Source: Chimonanthus salicifolius (lineage: Eukaryota; Streptophyta; Magnoliopsida; Laurales; Calycanthaceae). Taken from it: a stretch of 64,000 nt of DNA. This document shows, one piece after another, positions 10,664 to 22,125 of this stretch. The notes beneath the pieces were generated by a model. It had not been told where the DNA came from and searched no databases. It worked only from the letters and a program-made list of their open reading frames with translations. The stretch spans positions 45,578,314-45,642,313 of the forward strand of contig CM023536.1 in NCBI GenBank assembly GCA_013350335.1. The letters are read 5' to 3'. The position numbers and the translations under genes were made by a program. Positions within the stretch are counted from its first letter, which is position 1; each line of letters starts with the position of its first letter.

Positions 10664-12681
10664 GTGAAGGGGGAGATTTAGAAATTTATGTGGAGCTTGG
10701 GTCACTCCATCTATCAAAGTAGTCTTTTGGACAGGATGTCACAGTTCTATCATTTGCTACCAAACACTTCTTTTCAAATAAAATTTAATAAATTATATTG
10801 TCTAATTATATAAGTAAACAAAAATAAACAGGTTACAGCTTGAATTCTCTATTTCGAGAACTAGTCAAAATTCGTGATTTTAAAATTGTGAATGTTTAAC
10901 AGCTCAAGAAACCACAAGTGGGAAACATGGGGTATTTGGAAACAAAAGAGAAAACTCTAGCAACTGCACCAGATAATTTACCTAAATTCTTGTAAGAAAA
11001 TTTTGATAAAAAATAAAACCAAGTAACATGCTTGGACATGTTCAAATAGACAAATATAAATAGATAGACAGAAAGCTGATGAGAAATTGAACGTACAAAT
11101 GGGGAAATAATGCAAACAATAGAAAGAACAAACATGAAAACTTTTGCCCTTTGTATATAATTTTATTTTATTTTTATTAAAAACTATCAAAGGGTTGCCT
11201 CCTGCCTCAGGAAGTGGGAGGTTGCGGGTTCGAGTTCCATGGCCTAACCTTGGTATGTCTTAGGGACAGTGAACTCCTCGGTAGAAGTTTTAATAGGACT
11301 GTGTATGAATTTTCCACATCTTAATCCAAAAAAATACAACCAAAGAGATTTTTCATGTCCATTGAGATAATACAGTAAGGCAAAAAGAGACTTCATGGGA
11401 TACAATTTTATACGCTTGACACAAATCTCATGCAAGTAGCAGTTGAGTTTCATAAGTTTGATATAAACTAAGTGATATATTGTGAGTAGATTATGATGGG
11501 ATTCCTTAATCTCGTGTTAAGATGAATATTATCTATTCTAATTGTTTGGTATCTTTCAAAGTACTCTTTGTGCAATTATACTTATGATTCTAATACAATG
11601 GAACGCAGAAGTAAATAAGTAATTATGAACTAAAAGTATTTTTGCTTTGAGCATTTCAATTGGTGAGATAAAAGTAATCAGCGATGGCATTAGCATCTAC
11701 ACTGCAGCAACTGAGGCCCATAGGCTGTGTCTATGTATAATTCTGCAAGTAAATAATCCCATGTATTTATATGTATTTTCTCAAATAATAGCCGTCACCC
11801 ACAAAATAATATAATACACACATATTTGGGAATTTTTTTTTCAGGAATGATTAAAAGATGAAATACGTAATGGGGTTAATTGATCAGTAACAATTCTTAG
11901 ATGACAAATGAAATTCATTAAAGAGATCCAACAATGAATGTGGATTTTACCCTAATCTCATCGGATCAACAATTAAGGTCCAGAGGTTATAGAGGGAATG
12001 AAATCCATGGCAATGCAAGAGAGAGAGAAAAAATAATAGGAACAGCAAATTAGTTCTATAGATCAGATATGGACGATAAACCAAGACACCCAAAAGTCCA
12101 AAAATGTAAGCACATTTGCAACACCCACAAGCGTTGTCGCAAATACTGTCCTTGAGATATTAATAGGGATTGGTAATATGGGATATTTTCAAATTTTTGG
12201 ATTTTTATCTGAAAATTTCACAAAAAATATAATAAATAAAAATATCAATAAAATAAAATATAAATAAGAAATTTACCGGTATTTTACTGGGAATTTATTA
12301 GAAATTTATTTTGATGGTACCATTTATCGTGATTTTATCGAAAATTTATCGATAAATCTCGAAATATTAACAATGATCAGTATTTTTTGATAAAAAATTG
12401 ATAAATTTGAAAATATCATATTTGTTCGACAGCCCATGAACACATTATAGATAAAAGATAGATTGAGACATGAGATAGAATGATAGAGAGATAGAGAGAG
12501 ATACCTTTGAGTTGTTATCTGGGATGAGAGAGTCAAGGCGAGAATAGAGGGTTTTCATTTGGATTCTCCTGTTCCTCTCTGCAGTCTTTCTATCCATTTT
12601 AGGTGAAGTATTGCATTTCTTCATCCTCCTCTCAAAGGCCTCTCTAAAATCTGCCACTTCCAGGAAGAACTCTCTGGACAT
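8673..12681 (-). CDS. bHLH transcription factor, three exons, 199 residues
   Basis: Exons on the minus strand are 12681-12505, 9196-8861 and 8759-8673. All junctions are GT-AG and phase 0, giving 600 nt including the stop. Residues 31-40 read RKTAERNRRI, the basic region. Helix 1 follows (about 41-54, LYSRLDSLIP), then a short loop, and helix 2 (about 63-82, SEKLDVATNYIKVLQEKLE). A C-terminal ACT-like part carries the AFHTIHSK motif near 164-171. Length and intron positions fit the small plant bHLH36/118/120/125/126/162-type group: nuclear, dimeric DNA-binding regulators. The E-box contacts Glu35 and Arg38-Arg39 are kept, but the usual His at basic position 5 is Arg31, so G-box preference is doubtful. 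Family identity is firm; the exact orthologue is not. Confidence 0.88.
9578..9915 (-). mobile_element. Complete TRIM retrotransposon, 338 bp
   Basis: Two direct repeats of 117 bp (9799-9915) and 115 bp (9578-9692) flank a 106 bp interior. On the minus strand the 5' LTR starts TGTTAGGAATGTCTCA. It is followed directly by TGGTATCAGAGC, an exact initiator-Met tRNA primer-binding site. The interior ends in the purine tract TTGAGGGGAGAG just before the second LTR (TGTTAAAAAAG). Each LTR has a TATA-like TTTATA. The flanking pentamers tacca and tatca match at four of five positions. There is no coding capacity, so it must have moved with proteins from elsewhere. Confidence 0.85.
10373..10743 (+). 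mobile_element. TRIM retrotransposon with poly-G at its second LTR
   Basis: The first LTR (10373-10492) starts TGTTCG and ends CCTAACA. A primer-binding site TGGTATCAAAGTC follows at about 10495. The second LTR (about 10631-10743) repeats TTGTGAAGG, GGGTCACTCCA and AGTCTTTTGG, but its start, normally TGTTGGGG, is replaced by a long G run. The interior is about 138 bp and non-coding. It lies in the bHLH intron on the opposite strand to the gene. Confidence 0.7.
10631..10671 (+). repeat. 41-base G homopolymer
   Basis: An uninterrupted G run (C run on the bHLH transcript) sits at the expected start of the TRIM second LTR. Slippage from a native TGTTGGGG start is the likely origin. The exact length may be an assembly artefact. 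Confidence 0.9.
11183..11330 (+). mobile_element. tRNA-derived SINE, 5' part worn
   Basis: It has a box B-like GGGTTCGAGTTCC and the tail CATGGCCTAACCTTGGTATG, which also occurs almost letter for letter in the SINE at 63909. It ends near the A-rich aatccaaaaaaat. A degenerate box A region precedes it at gggttgcctcctgcctcag. Confidence 0.6.
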
Positions 12682-12850
12682 TTATGTACGAACGGAAAGA
12701 CAACCGAAGAGAGAGAAAACAAAAGGAAGGAGAGAGAGAGAGAAGGAAAAAGTTGTGAAAGATGGTGGCGGAGATGATTAGCCTATACGGAGCGATGTGC
12801 ATTAATTAATAATAATGACTATTCTTGACCCTCACTGGATGAAATTCGGC
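12682..12850 (-). promoter_or_regulatory. 5' leader and proximal promoter of the bHLH gene
   Basis: Immediately upstream of the ATG, the minus strand is rich in CTCTCT and TTCC runs, as in many plant 5' leaders. No convincing TATA box stands out, so the start of transcription cannot be fixed. Confidence 0.35.
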
Positions 12851-13759
12851 CCAACCAACGAGTGTGGAGTTGACTCCTCCGACTTCCCAACGACTCGGAT
12901 ATATTATTATCAACAGATACTCTTTAGATAATATTAAAATATTTTCAATTTCTTAATTTTTTACTAAAAATTTAATAAATATAGAAAATATAATACTATT
13001 ATGAACAACTAACAATCAACCGAAAAAAAAAAACTTTAATTAAAAATTGATATTATCAGAAATTTATCAGATTTTATTGCAACATTATCATTTATCATAT
13101 TTTTAATACAATTTTATTAGAAATTTTACTGTTATTAATATGGTAATGATATTTTACAGATAAAAACATAATAAATTTAAAATTATCATTAATATTTATA
13201 ATAATGACGGAGCACCGACTATATTTCTCTTATTTTTTTTTTCAAATATTGTTATTTGTGGACACCTTATCTTGAGAGTAGATATTGATTTGTCTGATAC
13301 ATATTTGTCAGCTTGATTCCATAAATCCAAATAGATTTTTTTCATTTGGGACCATTCCAAGTACCAAGCAGCCACTGTCACACATGCTTTTCATGATTTT
13401 ATACTATAAATGTGGGTTGGGTTGGGTTGGGTCTGGTCTGATGGCCACCATGCAGTTTGATGGTGTCACATCAGTAAAAATAAGTAAATAATAAATATCC
13501 CAATAGGTCATTAAAACTATAAAAAAAAATTATTGATTTTATATGTTGGATAAATCTAATTTTTTCTTGAAATTCCAATTGAGTGTAAAAGGTTGATGTC
13601 TCTACTAGAATAAGTCAATATTTCACTACTACTGTTATCATTTTTAAGTGTATTTTCAATTATTTAGAGCTGATATTTATGATTTTATTTAACATATTAT
13701 TTCTACCTGACAACCCACAATCCTTTAGATTCAAATATAATATGCAATTTTAATTAATA
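12850..13759. other. AT-rich intergenic stretch, no gene seen
   Basis: Only A/T-rich sequence and a short GGGTTGGGTTGGGT run near 13415. The small reading frames show no family features. Confidence 0.45.
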
Positions 13760-13879
13760 CTCTCTCCGTCTCATTTTAACTGTCTCATTTTAAAATTTTA
13801 ATTTTTTTTAAGAAAAGATTCTCAAAAGGCTTATAAACTTCAAAATGCATATGAGACAACTAAATTGGGATAGAGAGAG
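13760..13879. mobile_element. Stowaway-like MITE, 120 bp
   Basis: The ends are CTCTCTCCGTCTCATTTT and, inverted, CTCTCTCTATCCCAATTT, diverged forms of the Stowaway terminus CTCCCTCCGT. TA precedes the left end; TT follows the right, one change from the expected TA duplication. It cannot encode a transposase and would depend on a Tc1/mariner enzyme. Confidence 0.75.
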
Positions 13880-16878
13880 TTGAACGTAAAGTATTTTTAA
13901 ATTGTGGATTTCTCCAAGACCAAATATACAGTAAAAAGACATTGTTGACTATTCAATGTAGATACATCAAAGTCGTAGATAAGATGATTATTAAATTCAA
14001 TGAATTTGAACCATATAATTAATAACGATTCACAACTCTAAGTTCTATAATGAAATTAATAAATTATAATTTAGTATAGTAAGAATCAGTACATCACTTT
14101 GATTTATTTTAATGTATTCTATGCTAAGGCCTTTTTTTTATAAGATGAAGATATCCAGACGTCTCACATGAGTAATCTTTAGAATACGTGTAAACTTTCT
14201 AATCTGCACACTTGGGGTACAGAATAATGAAGAGTAGTCCTTTTTTGGTTGAGAGAGACTTAATCTCAAAAAATTTACAACAAGAGCCAGTTTTGACAAT
14301 CAAACTAAATCTTCATAAGTTATTTCGTGCCAAGCTTTTGGTGAAATTTCATACTTCCGTTCATTGTCCAGTTGAAAACCTTATTTATCTCTTATTACAT
14401 TCTAATGTTTGACCTAAAATATTTCTGATCTTCCACGTTTTTAACTTATTACACTTTTCACAAGAGTGAAATCTTGGAAAAAAAATTCTTCGATTTTTTT
14501 TTAAACATGTAAAGAATCACATGTTCTTAGTGTGAAAGAGGTCATGAACTTTGACTATGATGCTAATGACAGCTTATTTTATTTTAACCTAACACCTATG
14601 ATGGCCTTGCTCGTTATACACGTGATGATGAAGGGAAAATAGTAAGTAATACTTGGCGATCTGCTGAATCATAAGTTTGTACTTTCCTCGATAATTAACA
14701 TATAATAAAATGTGATTAGTCATTCATCTTACGCAAGCTCTAATCCTTAGTGGGAACTTTCTTCAAGATTTAAAGATTCTGATCTCTCTCTCAAATTTAT
14801 ATTAAAATGGTAGCAATTTAAAGAAGATAGATCTCGTAAATAATGGAGAAATTATCTATTATAAATTGATTTATAGTATTTTGATGTCAATTTTCAATCA
14901 CAATTTTAATTAAAAAAACTATCAATTTTACTTTTAATTATATTAAGTGATTCAATAAAATTTATACTATTTTGGATCATTTCTAGTAAATGTTGAGCTG
15001 GATTTGAGCTAGAATTAACGTCTAAAATAATATTTAAAATATCATTCTATACATTAAGTGAATAAACTATGATACGAATATACAATATTTTCGCTTCACG
15101 CTCAACACTTTTCTGGTCCATTTTCCATAGTTGTTTATCCAGTGTGTGAGAGATTAGAAGGTTTGCACATACCCTAAGGACTAGTCGGGTTAAAATGTCC
15201 CTTTTCCAAATACAGATGAGACCTCTAAACACCTTAATTATAAAAAATATATATACAATATTTTCAACTAACTCTATATACACAGATAAGATAAAATGGT
15301 AAGATAAAATGAAATTAATGGAGGGAGGAAGAGGTAAAAGAAGATGGAGTTTGATGGTCAATAAAAAGATGGTCCCACCACCCTTGTTTTATCACCAAGG
15401 TGCGGTACAACATCATAGGTGTGGGCTCTACTCCTTGCAGGATGCCACGTGCAAAGATAGACAAAATCTAGGTTAAAAATATCTTAGGAATTGTGAAGGT
15501 AGTGATTATGTTAATATCTAAGTAATTAGCTGGTAATAAAGTATAAAAAGTATGTTATTGAAAAGTGTGCCAGTGAAAAGATAAGATTATTTTTACAATT
15601 AAAAGAATTAGATGGTTGAATAGATCATCGTGAAGTCTATTAAACCTATTGAAAATAAGGCTCATTAAATTATATTAACTCCTTAATATTTTAAGGTTAA
15701 ATAAAACAATTGAATGAATATTTTTATTTGTAATATTTAATCCAACAGTAAGAATACATCAAATAGATAAATTTAATTCGTATATAACACTAAAAATAAA
15801 TAAAAAATGATAATTTAAGTAGTTTAAAATTCAGCAAAAAATTAATCCCACATAGAATCTTAGTCAAAGTGAGCTAAATACTTGGCCATATTGTTCTTAA
15901 AATTCTTTACTTTTATTAAGATATAGGGTTAAGTTCAAATGATTTTTAATCTCACCATTAAATCATCATTTGCCGCTCCTAAACTAAGTGACATAACTCA
16001 TATGTGGATCAATTCTCTATGTCCTATTGTTACTAATGTTTTCAACTTGATAGTTTTTTATATGTATCCAAAAATACATATATTAATATGTAATTTTTCG
16101 TCTCTAGAAATAAGAGATATCAGGTTTGAGTTCTTATGGTCTCACGTGGTGTGTCTTAAAGATAGTGAATATCATATGTAGGAGTTTTACGCTGCCTTTT
16201 CTACGGTTTTTCACAAATAAATTCAATATATATATATATAATTAGAAAAAAAAAAAAACGTTGTAGACTCTCTATCTTGATAATACTCCAAAACATGTGA
16301 TAGTACATTAACCCACGAATATAGGGAAAGCTGTCTTTCAACTTTTCTAGTTTTATGTAGGTTTGCCCCAATGTATGCAACAACAACCATATTATAGAAG
16401 CACGGAATTTCATGAAATTTGTATATAATATTTATATACCGTAATACTCTTAAAGAGAGTAAATAACTGCAAAAGATAAATATATTCATATATCTTAACA
16501 TAAATACAAAATTTTACTGATTCAATTAAAAAATTATAAATGAAAGTTCATATTAATTTATTGTAAACTTACTAAGAATGAACTTGAAATAATTAAAATT
16601 ATTTGTATAAAACCTTCGACGTGTAAAAGTATATAAATTTCAAATTTAAATGAAAATTAGTAAGAATAGTAGTATTTTTAATAATATGAGACATTAATAA
16701 AAAAACTATACTGATTCTTAAAATATAAAATGAATAAGGGTCTAAATCCAAAGCATGAAGACAAGTGTGTGGATTGTGGAAGACAATAAAGAAGAAAACT
16801 GTTTTGCAGGAAGCATATGGCGGACAGGGAGAGCTACTTTGGACCCACCAAAACCAGAAGATAAGGGTTAGATAAAAA
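13880..16878. other. AT-rich intergenic stretch, no gene seen
   Basis: No exon series, tRNA or domain is visible. Near 16115-16215 a SINE-like tail occurs (ggtttgagttctt followed by tggtctcacgtggtgtgtctt), in worn form. A run of AT dinucleotides lies near 16231-16241. Confidence 0.45.
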
Positions 16879-16964
16879 TGAACCAGAAAACGACAGCATG
16901 TGTGAAAGTAAGTTCTATCCTGAACCAGAAAACGACAGAACGTGTGAAAGTAAGTCCAGTCCTT
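16879..16964 (+). repeat. Two-copy tandem repeat, period about 42 bp
   Basis: The block gaaccagaaaacgacag, then tgtgaaagtaagt, occurs twice in a row (16879 and 16921). The period is a multiple of three, so the local frame repeats too, but I see no gene. Confidence 0.8.
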
Positions 16965-17454
16965 CACTTTCAACTTTTCAGACTCGTTGGGGGAACCAGT
17001 TTATTTATTGATGTCTTGTTATTGGCATCACATTTAGATGCCGTCCACTTCAAAACATGTGCTGAATCTGTGCATCATTCATTTTTCTAGTGAGCCTAAC
17101 CCATGCATTAATCGCCTCTTCTCATCAGTCAAAGCATCAATTGAGTCTGATTTTGGACCCGATCAAGGATGAATCAACTCAATTAAATCACATTGTGAAA
17201 TTGAACTCCAAATCTTTATCCAAATCGATGGAGAAAAGAGAGGGCCCAATTAAAGATCGCGATATCATTGCAAGGACCCCACATGAATTGTCATTGCAGG
17301 GATTAGGAAAGCAGATAGAATGAAAAACTTCCATTTGTTGTACAAGAGGAAGGAAAGCCTAGAAGAATTCGAGATTTGATCACATGAAATTGAGAAACAT
17401 GGGTTCAACCGACGGATTTTATCGAATTTTATAGATAATAGGGGTTTGGGTTTT

Positions 17455-17920
17455 TTTATTTTTACTAAACCCGGCCCGTGAATGGGCTATGTATTAGCCG
17501 GTTGTGACTTGTTCAGGCTAAATTCAGGTAAGCGGACTACATGGGCTGACCCAATTGCAAAAGAGATGGATGTTGTGTTTGAATGAGGAAAAATAGATTG
17601 GGAAACGTCATTTTTCCTTTAAAAAGCTGGTTGATTTTCTTTAAGCACATTCACCTTTCTTAAAAATAAATAAATGTTAATCTATTTAATAAATAGGATA
17701 AGTAGAGTCTGTATTAGTGTCGAAACTTGGGTTGAGCCCAGTTCATGTTGATCTAGTCTAATCTGAAAATTTGGAACATAGGTCTACTTGGGCCCGGGAC
17801 CAAGCTCAACTTTGGGTTCATAAAATGGGGTCCAATTTAAATTCAGTCGAGTCTAAGATTTGTTTTCTCAAGGCCCCACTCAACCCAACCCAAGAACCCA
17901 AGTTAAATTCAAAAACCTAT
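17455..17920. repeat. GGGCCC-rich inverted-repeat patch
   Basis: Near 17727 the block acttgggttgagcccag is mirrored by cccaacccaagaacccaagtt near 17895. Between them are several GGGCCC/CCCGG half-sites. It resembles other palindrome-array elements in this window (55853, 40690), but the ends are not sharp and no target duplication was found. Confidence 0.4.
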
Positions 17921-19450
17921 GATATTTAATATGTGTGTATATCATGTATTATATTAAGTAAATATATAATGATCAATTAAAATCCTAGTCTATGTGCATC
18001 ATTACTAATGTGTTATCAGTTATTATTTACAGACAATCTGATGATTCGATGATTTTTAGTCAGACTCAAGTGGACTCAGTTATTATTTTAGCAAGAATAT
18101 TTGAATTTCTAATTTTTTTTTTTTTTTAGTAATTTACCTAATATTGCTAGGTTTCCACTTTTATCTAGATTTCTTTATTTAATTTTTCATTTTCTTATAT
18201 AAAGGAGTGTATTGTGTTTGGGAGACCATTCACATTAGATATAATGAAATAAAATTGAAAGTTTAATTTTTTATCTCTTCTTTTTTCTTTTACTATCTAA
18301 GCAGACTTCTTCCTTTTTCTTGTCTCGACGAAGACAAAGAATATATATAAAACTTAAGACACTTAGGCCTAATTATAAAAATTTAAAATAAATAAATTAT
18401 CTGAGTTAAGACAATAATTTTTTAAATAATAATAAATACTGATATATTTTTTATTATTTACATAATAAATAAATATATGGATGCGGCTGTCATTTTTAAC
18501 AATGGAATGTTTAGAAAACTTTGAAATTAGCAAAAGATTATGATGATGAGATATGGAATTATGCCTATCTTATCCACTAAGCCAGGTGTCGAAAGAGGGA
18601 ATGAAGATCAACCAGCCCTGTTCAAAGACCTTCTTTTCTTCTTTATCTTTTTTTTATTCCCCCTTAATTAGTGGCATAAGAGAACACTCACTCGCAGTGA
18701 AAATAATTGGCTGAGTTAGCTTCCTTGCAAAGTACAGGCGAGTCAAGTTAGTGGTGGGCCCCTATTTTTTTTTTTTAATTTAGTCTGAAAAATTGTGGAC
18801 GCGTAGAATAAAACTTCATTGCTTTTTAGAGTATATCAAGTTAGGGTATAGGAGCTCGAACTTGATACATTCTACTTTTTAAAGCAAGAGGTTAGTCAAT
18901 TAAACTACACCTATGTAGGCCTATTTGATTAGACCTTGGTTATCTTTATGTGATCTAAGGGAAAAAAATGAAAATAAAAATCTAAGCAAAGAATAAGGTG
19001 GACCGTTCATTTTGTATCTCTAGATGAGATGATTAAAATTAAATATAGCTATGAATTTTTGGAAATTATTAATCAACATTTAATTTTATAGAATGGTAGA
19101 TCCTATTCTTCAAAATATTTGGTCATGAGGCAATAATTTATGCTAATTAAGGAAGCAATTGTTGCTCAATTAGAAAAGAGGAGTTGATTACATTAGGATG
19201 ATGACCTCACATATTGTGACTTCAGCAATGAATGCCACATGATTTTTTTCAGTAATAATTAAAGATGCAACAGGTTGGTAGCTGACAATCAATGTAATGT
19301 GACAGAGGGACCATTTGTGGTGGACCCATCTTAGAACTCATGACCACGTTAAAGTATAGGTGATGGATACTGTATCAATTTTTTTTTAGCAGTGGAGACT
19401 GTATCATTTAGTGGGTCCCATGGCATTGAAGGGGGGATGGGGCCATCTCC
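17921..19450. other. AT-rich intergenic stretch, possible old LTR
   Basis: A TATATAAAGGAG box near 18197 followed by a pyrimidine-rich run to 18310 looks like an LTR promoter and leader, but no LTR borders could be set. At 18840-18935 the minus strand has a weak tRNA-like head (gtagtttaattgact, then aagttcgagctcc). No gene is visible. Confidence 0.3.
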
Positions 19451-19452
19451 TT

Positions 19453-19455
<3 letters not shown>

Positions 19456-19487
<32 letters not shown>
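19456..19487 (+). repeat. GA microsatellite
   Basis: About sixteen uninterrupted GA dinucleotides. Confidence 0.9.
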
Positions 19488-19489
<2 letters not shown>

Positions 19490-19899
19490 AGGAATGGACG
19501 ATCAAGTAATTAACAATATGTCAATGTATAACTCGCGTTTTGAGTCAGGCCTCCAAATATTTAAAAAATAACTCAATACAATCCAAGAGAGAGGCCCATT
19601 AGCTGGTTGCAACTTCTTTTCTCTCTCTTTAAAAAAATAAAAAAGGCTGTTTTAAGAAAAAAATTAAAAATATAAATATCGACCGAGATATCAATCAGGC
19701 CTGCAATCGATATTTTTTTTTTAAAAGGAAGAAGAAATCTAACCGTTTTCTTCTTTCTCTAGTTAATATGCAGCCAAGATTTATACTCTTAGAAAACACA
19801 TGTAAATGAAAAATACTTCCACCTACTTTTTATTTTGGATTAAAGACTTAGAATAGCAATAAGGACTACAAAATCTCTCAAATCATCTACAAATATCCA

Positions 19900-20000
19900 A
19901 CATTGGGTAGCTCAACTGGTTACTTCTCGCTTCAGAAAGTAAGAGGTCACTAATTCAAGTCTCAGCAGAGTTAATTAGAGGCGTCCTGTGTGGGTGTGAG
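19900..20000 (+). mobile_element. tRNA-derived SINE-like sequence
   Basis: Box A-like GGTAGCTCAACTGGTTA is followed 40 bases on by box B-like AATTCAAGTCTC, the spacing of a tRNA internal promoter. No acceptor stem or anticodon arm can be folded, so it is not a working tRNA. The 3' border is unclear. Confidence 0.45.
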
Positions 20001-22125
20001 GCGTCCTCGTAAGGGTTTGGGAGTGGTTGTTGCCAAAGGCATAAGTTACATGTCACTCAAGATTGACAAGAAATATTGTGGAACTTTACAAGCATATTTA
20101 ATGCACAAAACGATATCAGATGTTCTTAAGTTTAATTCATTGAAAAACTTATTTAATAACCTTTTCAATGATGATCAGGTGCTAGAGAGGGATGGAAAAC
20201 TATATTTTTATTTATTTTTCTATTTTTTAACCATGGACCTTTATAAATTGGAGACATAGACAACCGTTGTAATCATCATTTTTATTTCAAGTTTGAGTTT
20301 GAATTCAAGTTGAAGAGAAGAGTATCTTTTACATTTATGTACGAAAGTTGTTTTTCTTGTTTTCTTTTAAATTCTAGTTTCAAATTTTGCTTGGATTCGA
20401 TTTAATTTCATGTAATTGTTATTCGAATTCTACTGTGTTTAATTCAAATCTGAATGGTGCTTCCATTTTGAATACTTTAATTTTATATTTAGCAATTTCA
20501 TATCTAATTTCATTAGAGTATGGGTTTCTTTATCTTGGTAAATTTCACAAGCTTTTGATTTTCCCATTGAAAGGTTTTGCCTTGTTCCTTTTTCCATGTA
20601 GAAGATTGGGATTGTGGTTATCCAATTGAAGTTCCAAGTACTCATACAAGTGAGATGAATTTTCAATTGGAGATTGGAGTCGAAGGAAGATTCGAAGAAC
20701 TTCTCAAGATTCATAGAAATTATTGAGTTCGGATTCTCTTGATTTTCTTGTGAACTTGAGCGAGATTGATTAAATTCTATTCAATTTTCACTGAAGACAG
20801 GCCTTAAAACTGATCATAATCTTTATCAAGTTATAAATCTCACAAGTAAAATACATAGATCACAACCTAGATTGTGACTTTTGTATGTTTATGAGATGAA
20901 TGAAGAAAAATTAATAGTTAATAATACATGAATTTTCTAGATGTAAGACTAAAATAATTAGATAAGATATCTTACTCTCTCAATTTCCATTTCTTCCATA
21001 CACAGGCACACCTGAATATGTTTGAACTTGGCTAATTAAAAAGATTAAGAAAATTTTCAAATATAATTTTGATTGTTTTATTATGGTGCATATATTTTCT
21101 TCAAACCGCTAGCAATGAATCTTAATCTTAGTTTTTTTTAAGTCTAAGATACTTAACAACTAACTTACTTGAAAACTTAGGATTAGGCTACCAAGATGAC
21201 TTAGTCGAAAAACCTGCATTAAGAACAAAATAATTATCTTAATACTTTATTTATCTATATATAAAAGACACAAGTTTAGGTGACCACTAAATAAATTTAA
21301 CTTCTCACTTATTCTACGATTAAAATAATTTCACAAAGTTTTAAAGGTAAGGAAAATGTATCCAAATTGAGAAAGAATAAATATAAGTTTTAGGATTAGA
21401 TTTGTTGAGTTGGATTGATTGATCATACATTTATGGTATCAACAATAAAAATATGTAAAAATTGTATAAATATGATTAAAAATAGAAACAAAGATTTTAG
21501 GATTAGAATTAGTTAGTTGAATTGATATATCACATTTTTATGTCAATTATTAAGAAAACGATATGTAAAATTTGGTAAAAGTAAGAAAAAATATTTAAAA
21601 TTGGATTTAGTGGGGTGGAAGGATAAAAATAGGGAAAATTTGTGAAAAAATAGAGAAAATTTGTGAAAAAATAAAGAAAAGTAACTTTATTAATTAATTT
21701 GATGAATTTAAACATTGTGAGATACACGTAGGAAGGACACTATTTCTTGATTAAATGTCCTTCAAAAGACCATGAAATATTGAAATATGAAACTTAAAAC
21801 CCGGGAGTCTAAGTTTTATAAACAATTTGCTTGTGTAGGCGGGGATATGGCCACCCTTTACAAATAGATTGTAAATTTGATATTTTATATTTTTCACATT
21901 GATATTAAAAAAATTAATTGATTAATGTATGATTGGGATTTAAAGTAAATATTTGTTTTTTGATGATTAACATCAATTGATGACTCTATGGTATTTGCTT
22001 TGCAAAGCACATACAATAGCTACTAGTACTAGTAACAACAACAACAATAATGATAATGATAATAATAATATGTATTATTAGGAAGTATACTACATACCTA
22101 TTTATAATATACTAGATGCATCCTG
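20000..22125. other. Intergenic stretch, no gene seen
   Basis: AT-rich, with TTGAATTC-type words near 20290-20460 and a tandem word aaaatttgtgaaaaaatag near 21637. An AAC/AAT microsatellite lies at 22034-22072. The last 50 bases belong to a worn minisatellite with ATACCTA words, the LINE target. Confidence 0.4.

Larger units (their letters stand above)
9197..12504 (-). other. Large first intron of the bHLH gene
   Basis: This 3.3 kb intron separates the basic/helix 1 exon from the helix 2 exon. It starts AAG|GTATCT and ends CTAG on the minus strand. It contains a complete TRIM (9578-9915), a second TRIM with a 41-base G run (10373-10743) and a SINE (11183-11330). The rest is AT-rich with no reading frame of note. 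Confidence 0.75.

Noticed and set aside
16878..17323. A two-part gene on the plus strand
   Set aside because: The first frame arises from a 42 bp tandem repeat and neither part shows a family signature or splice link.
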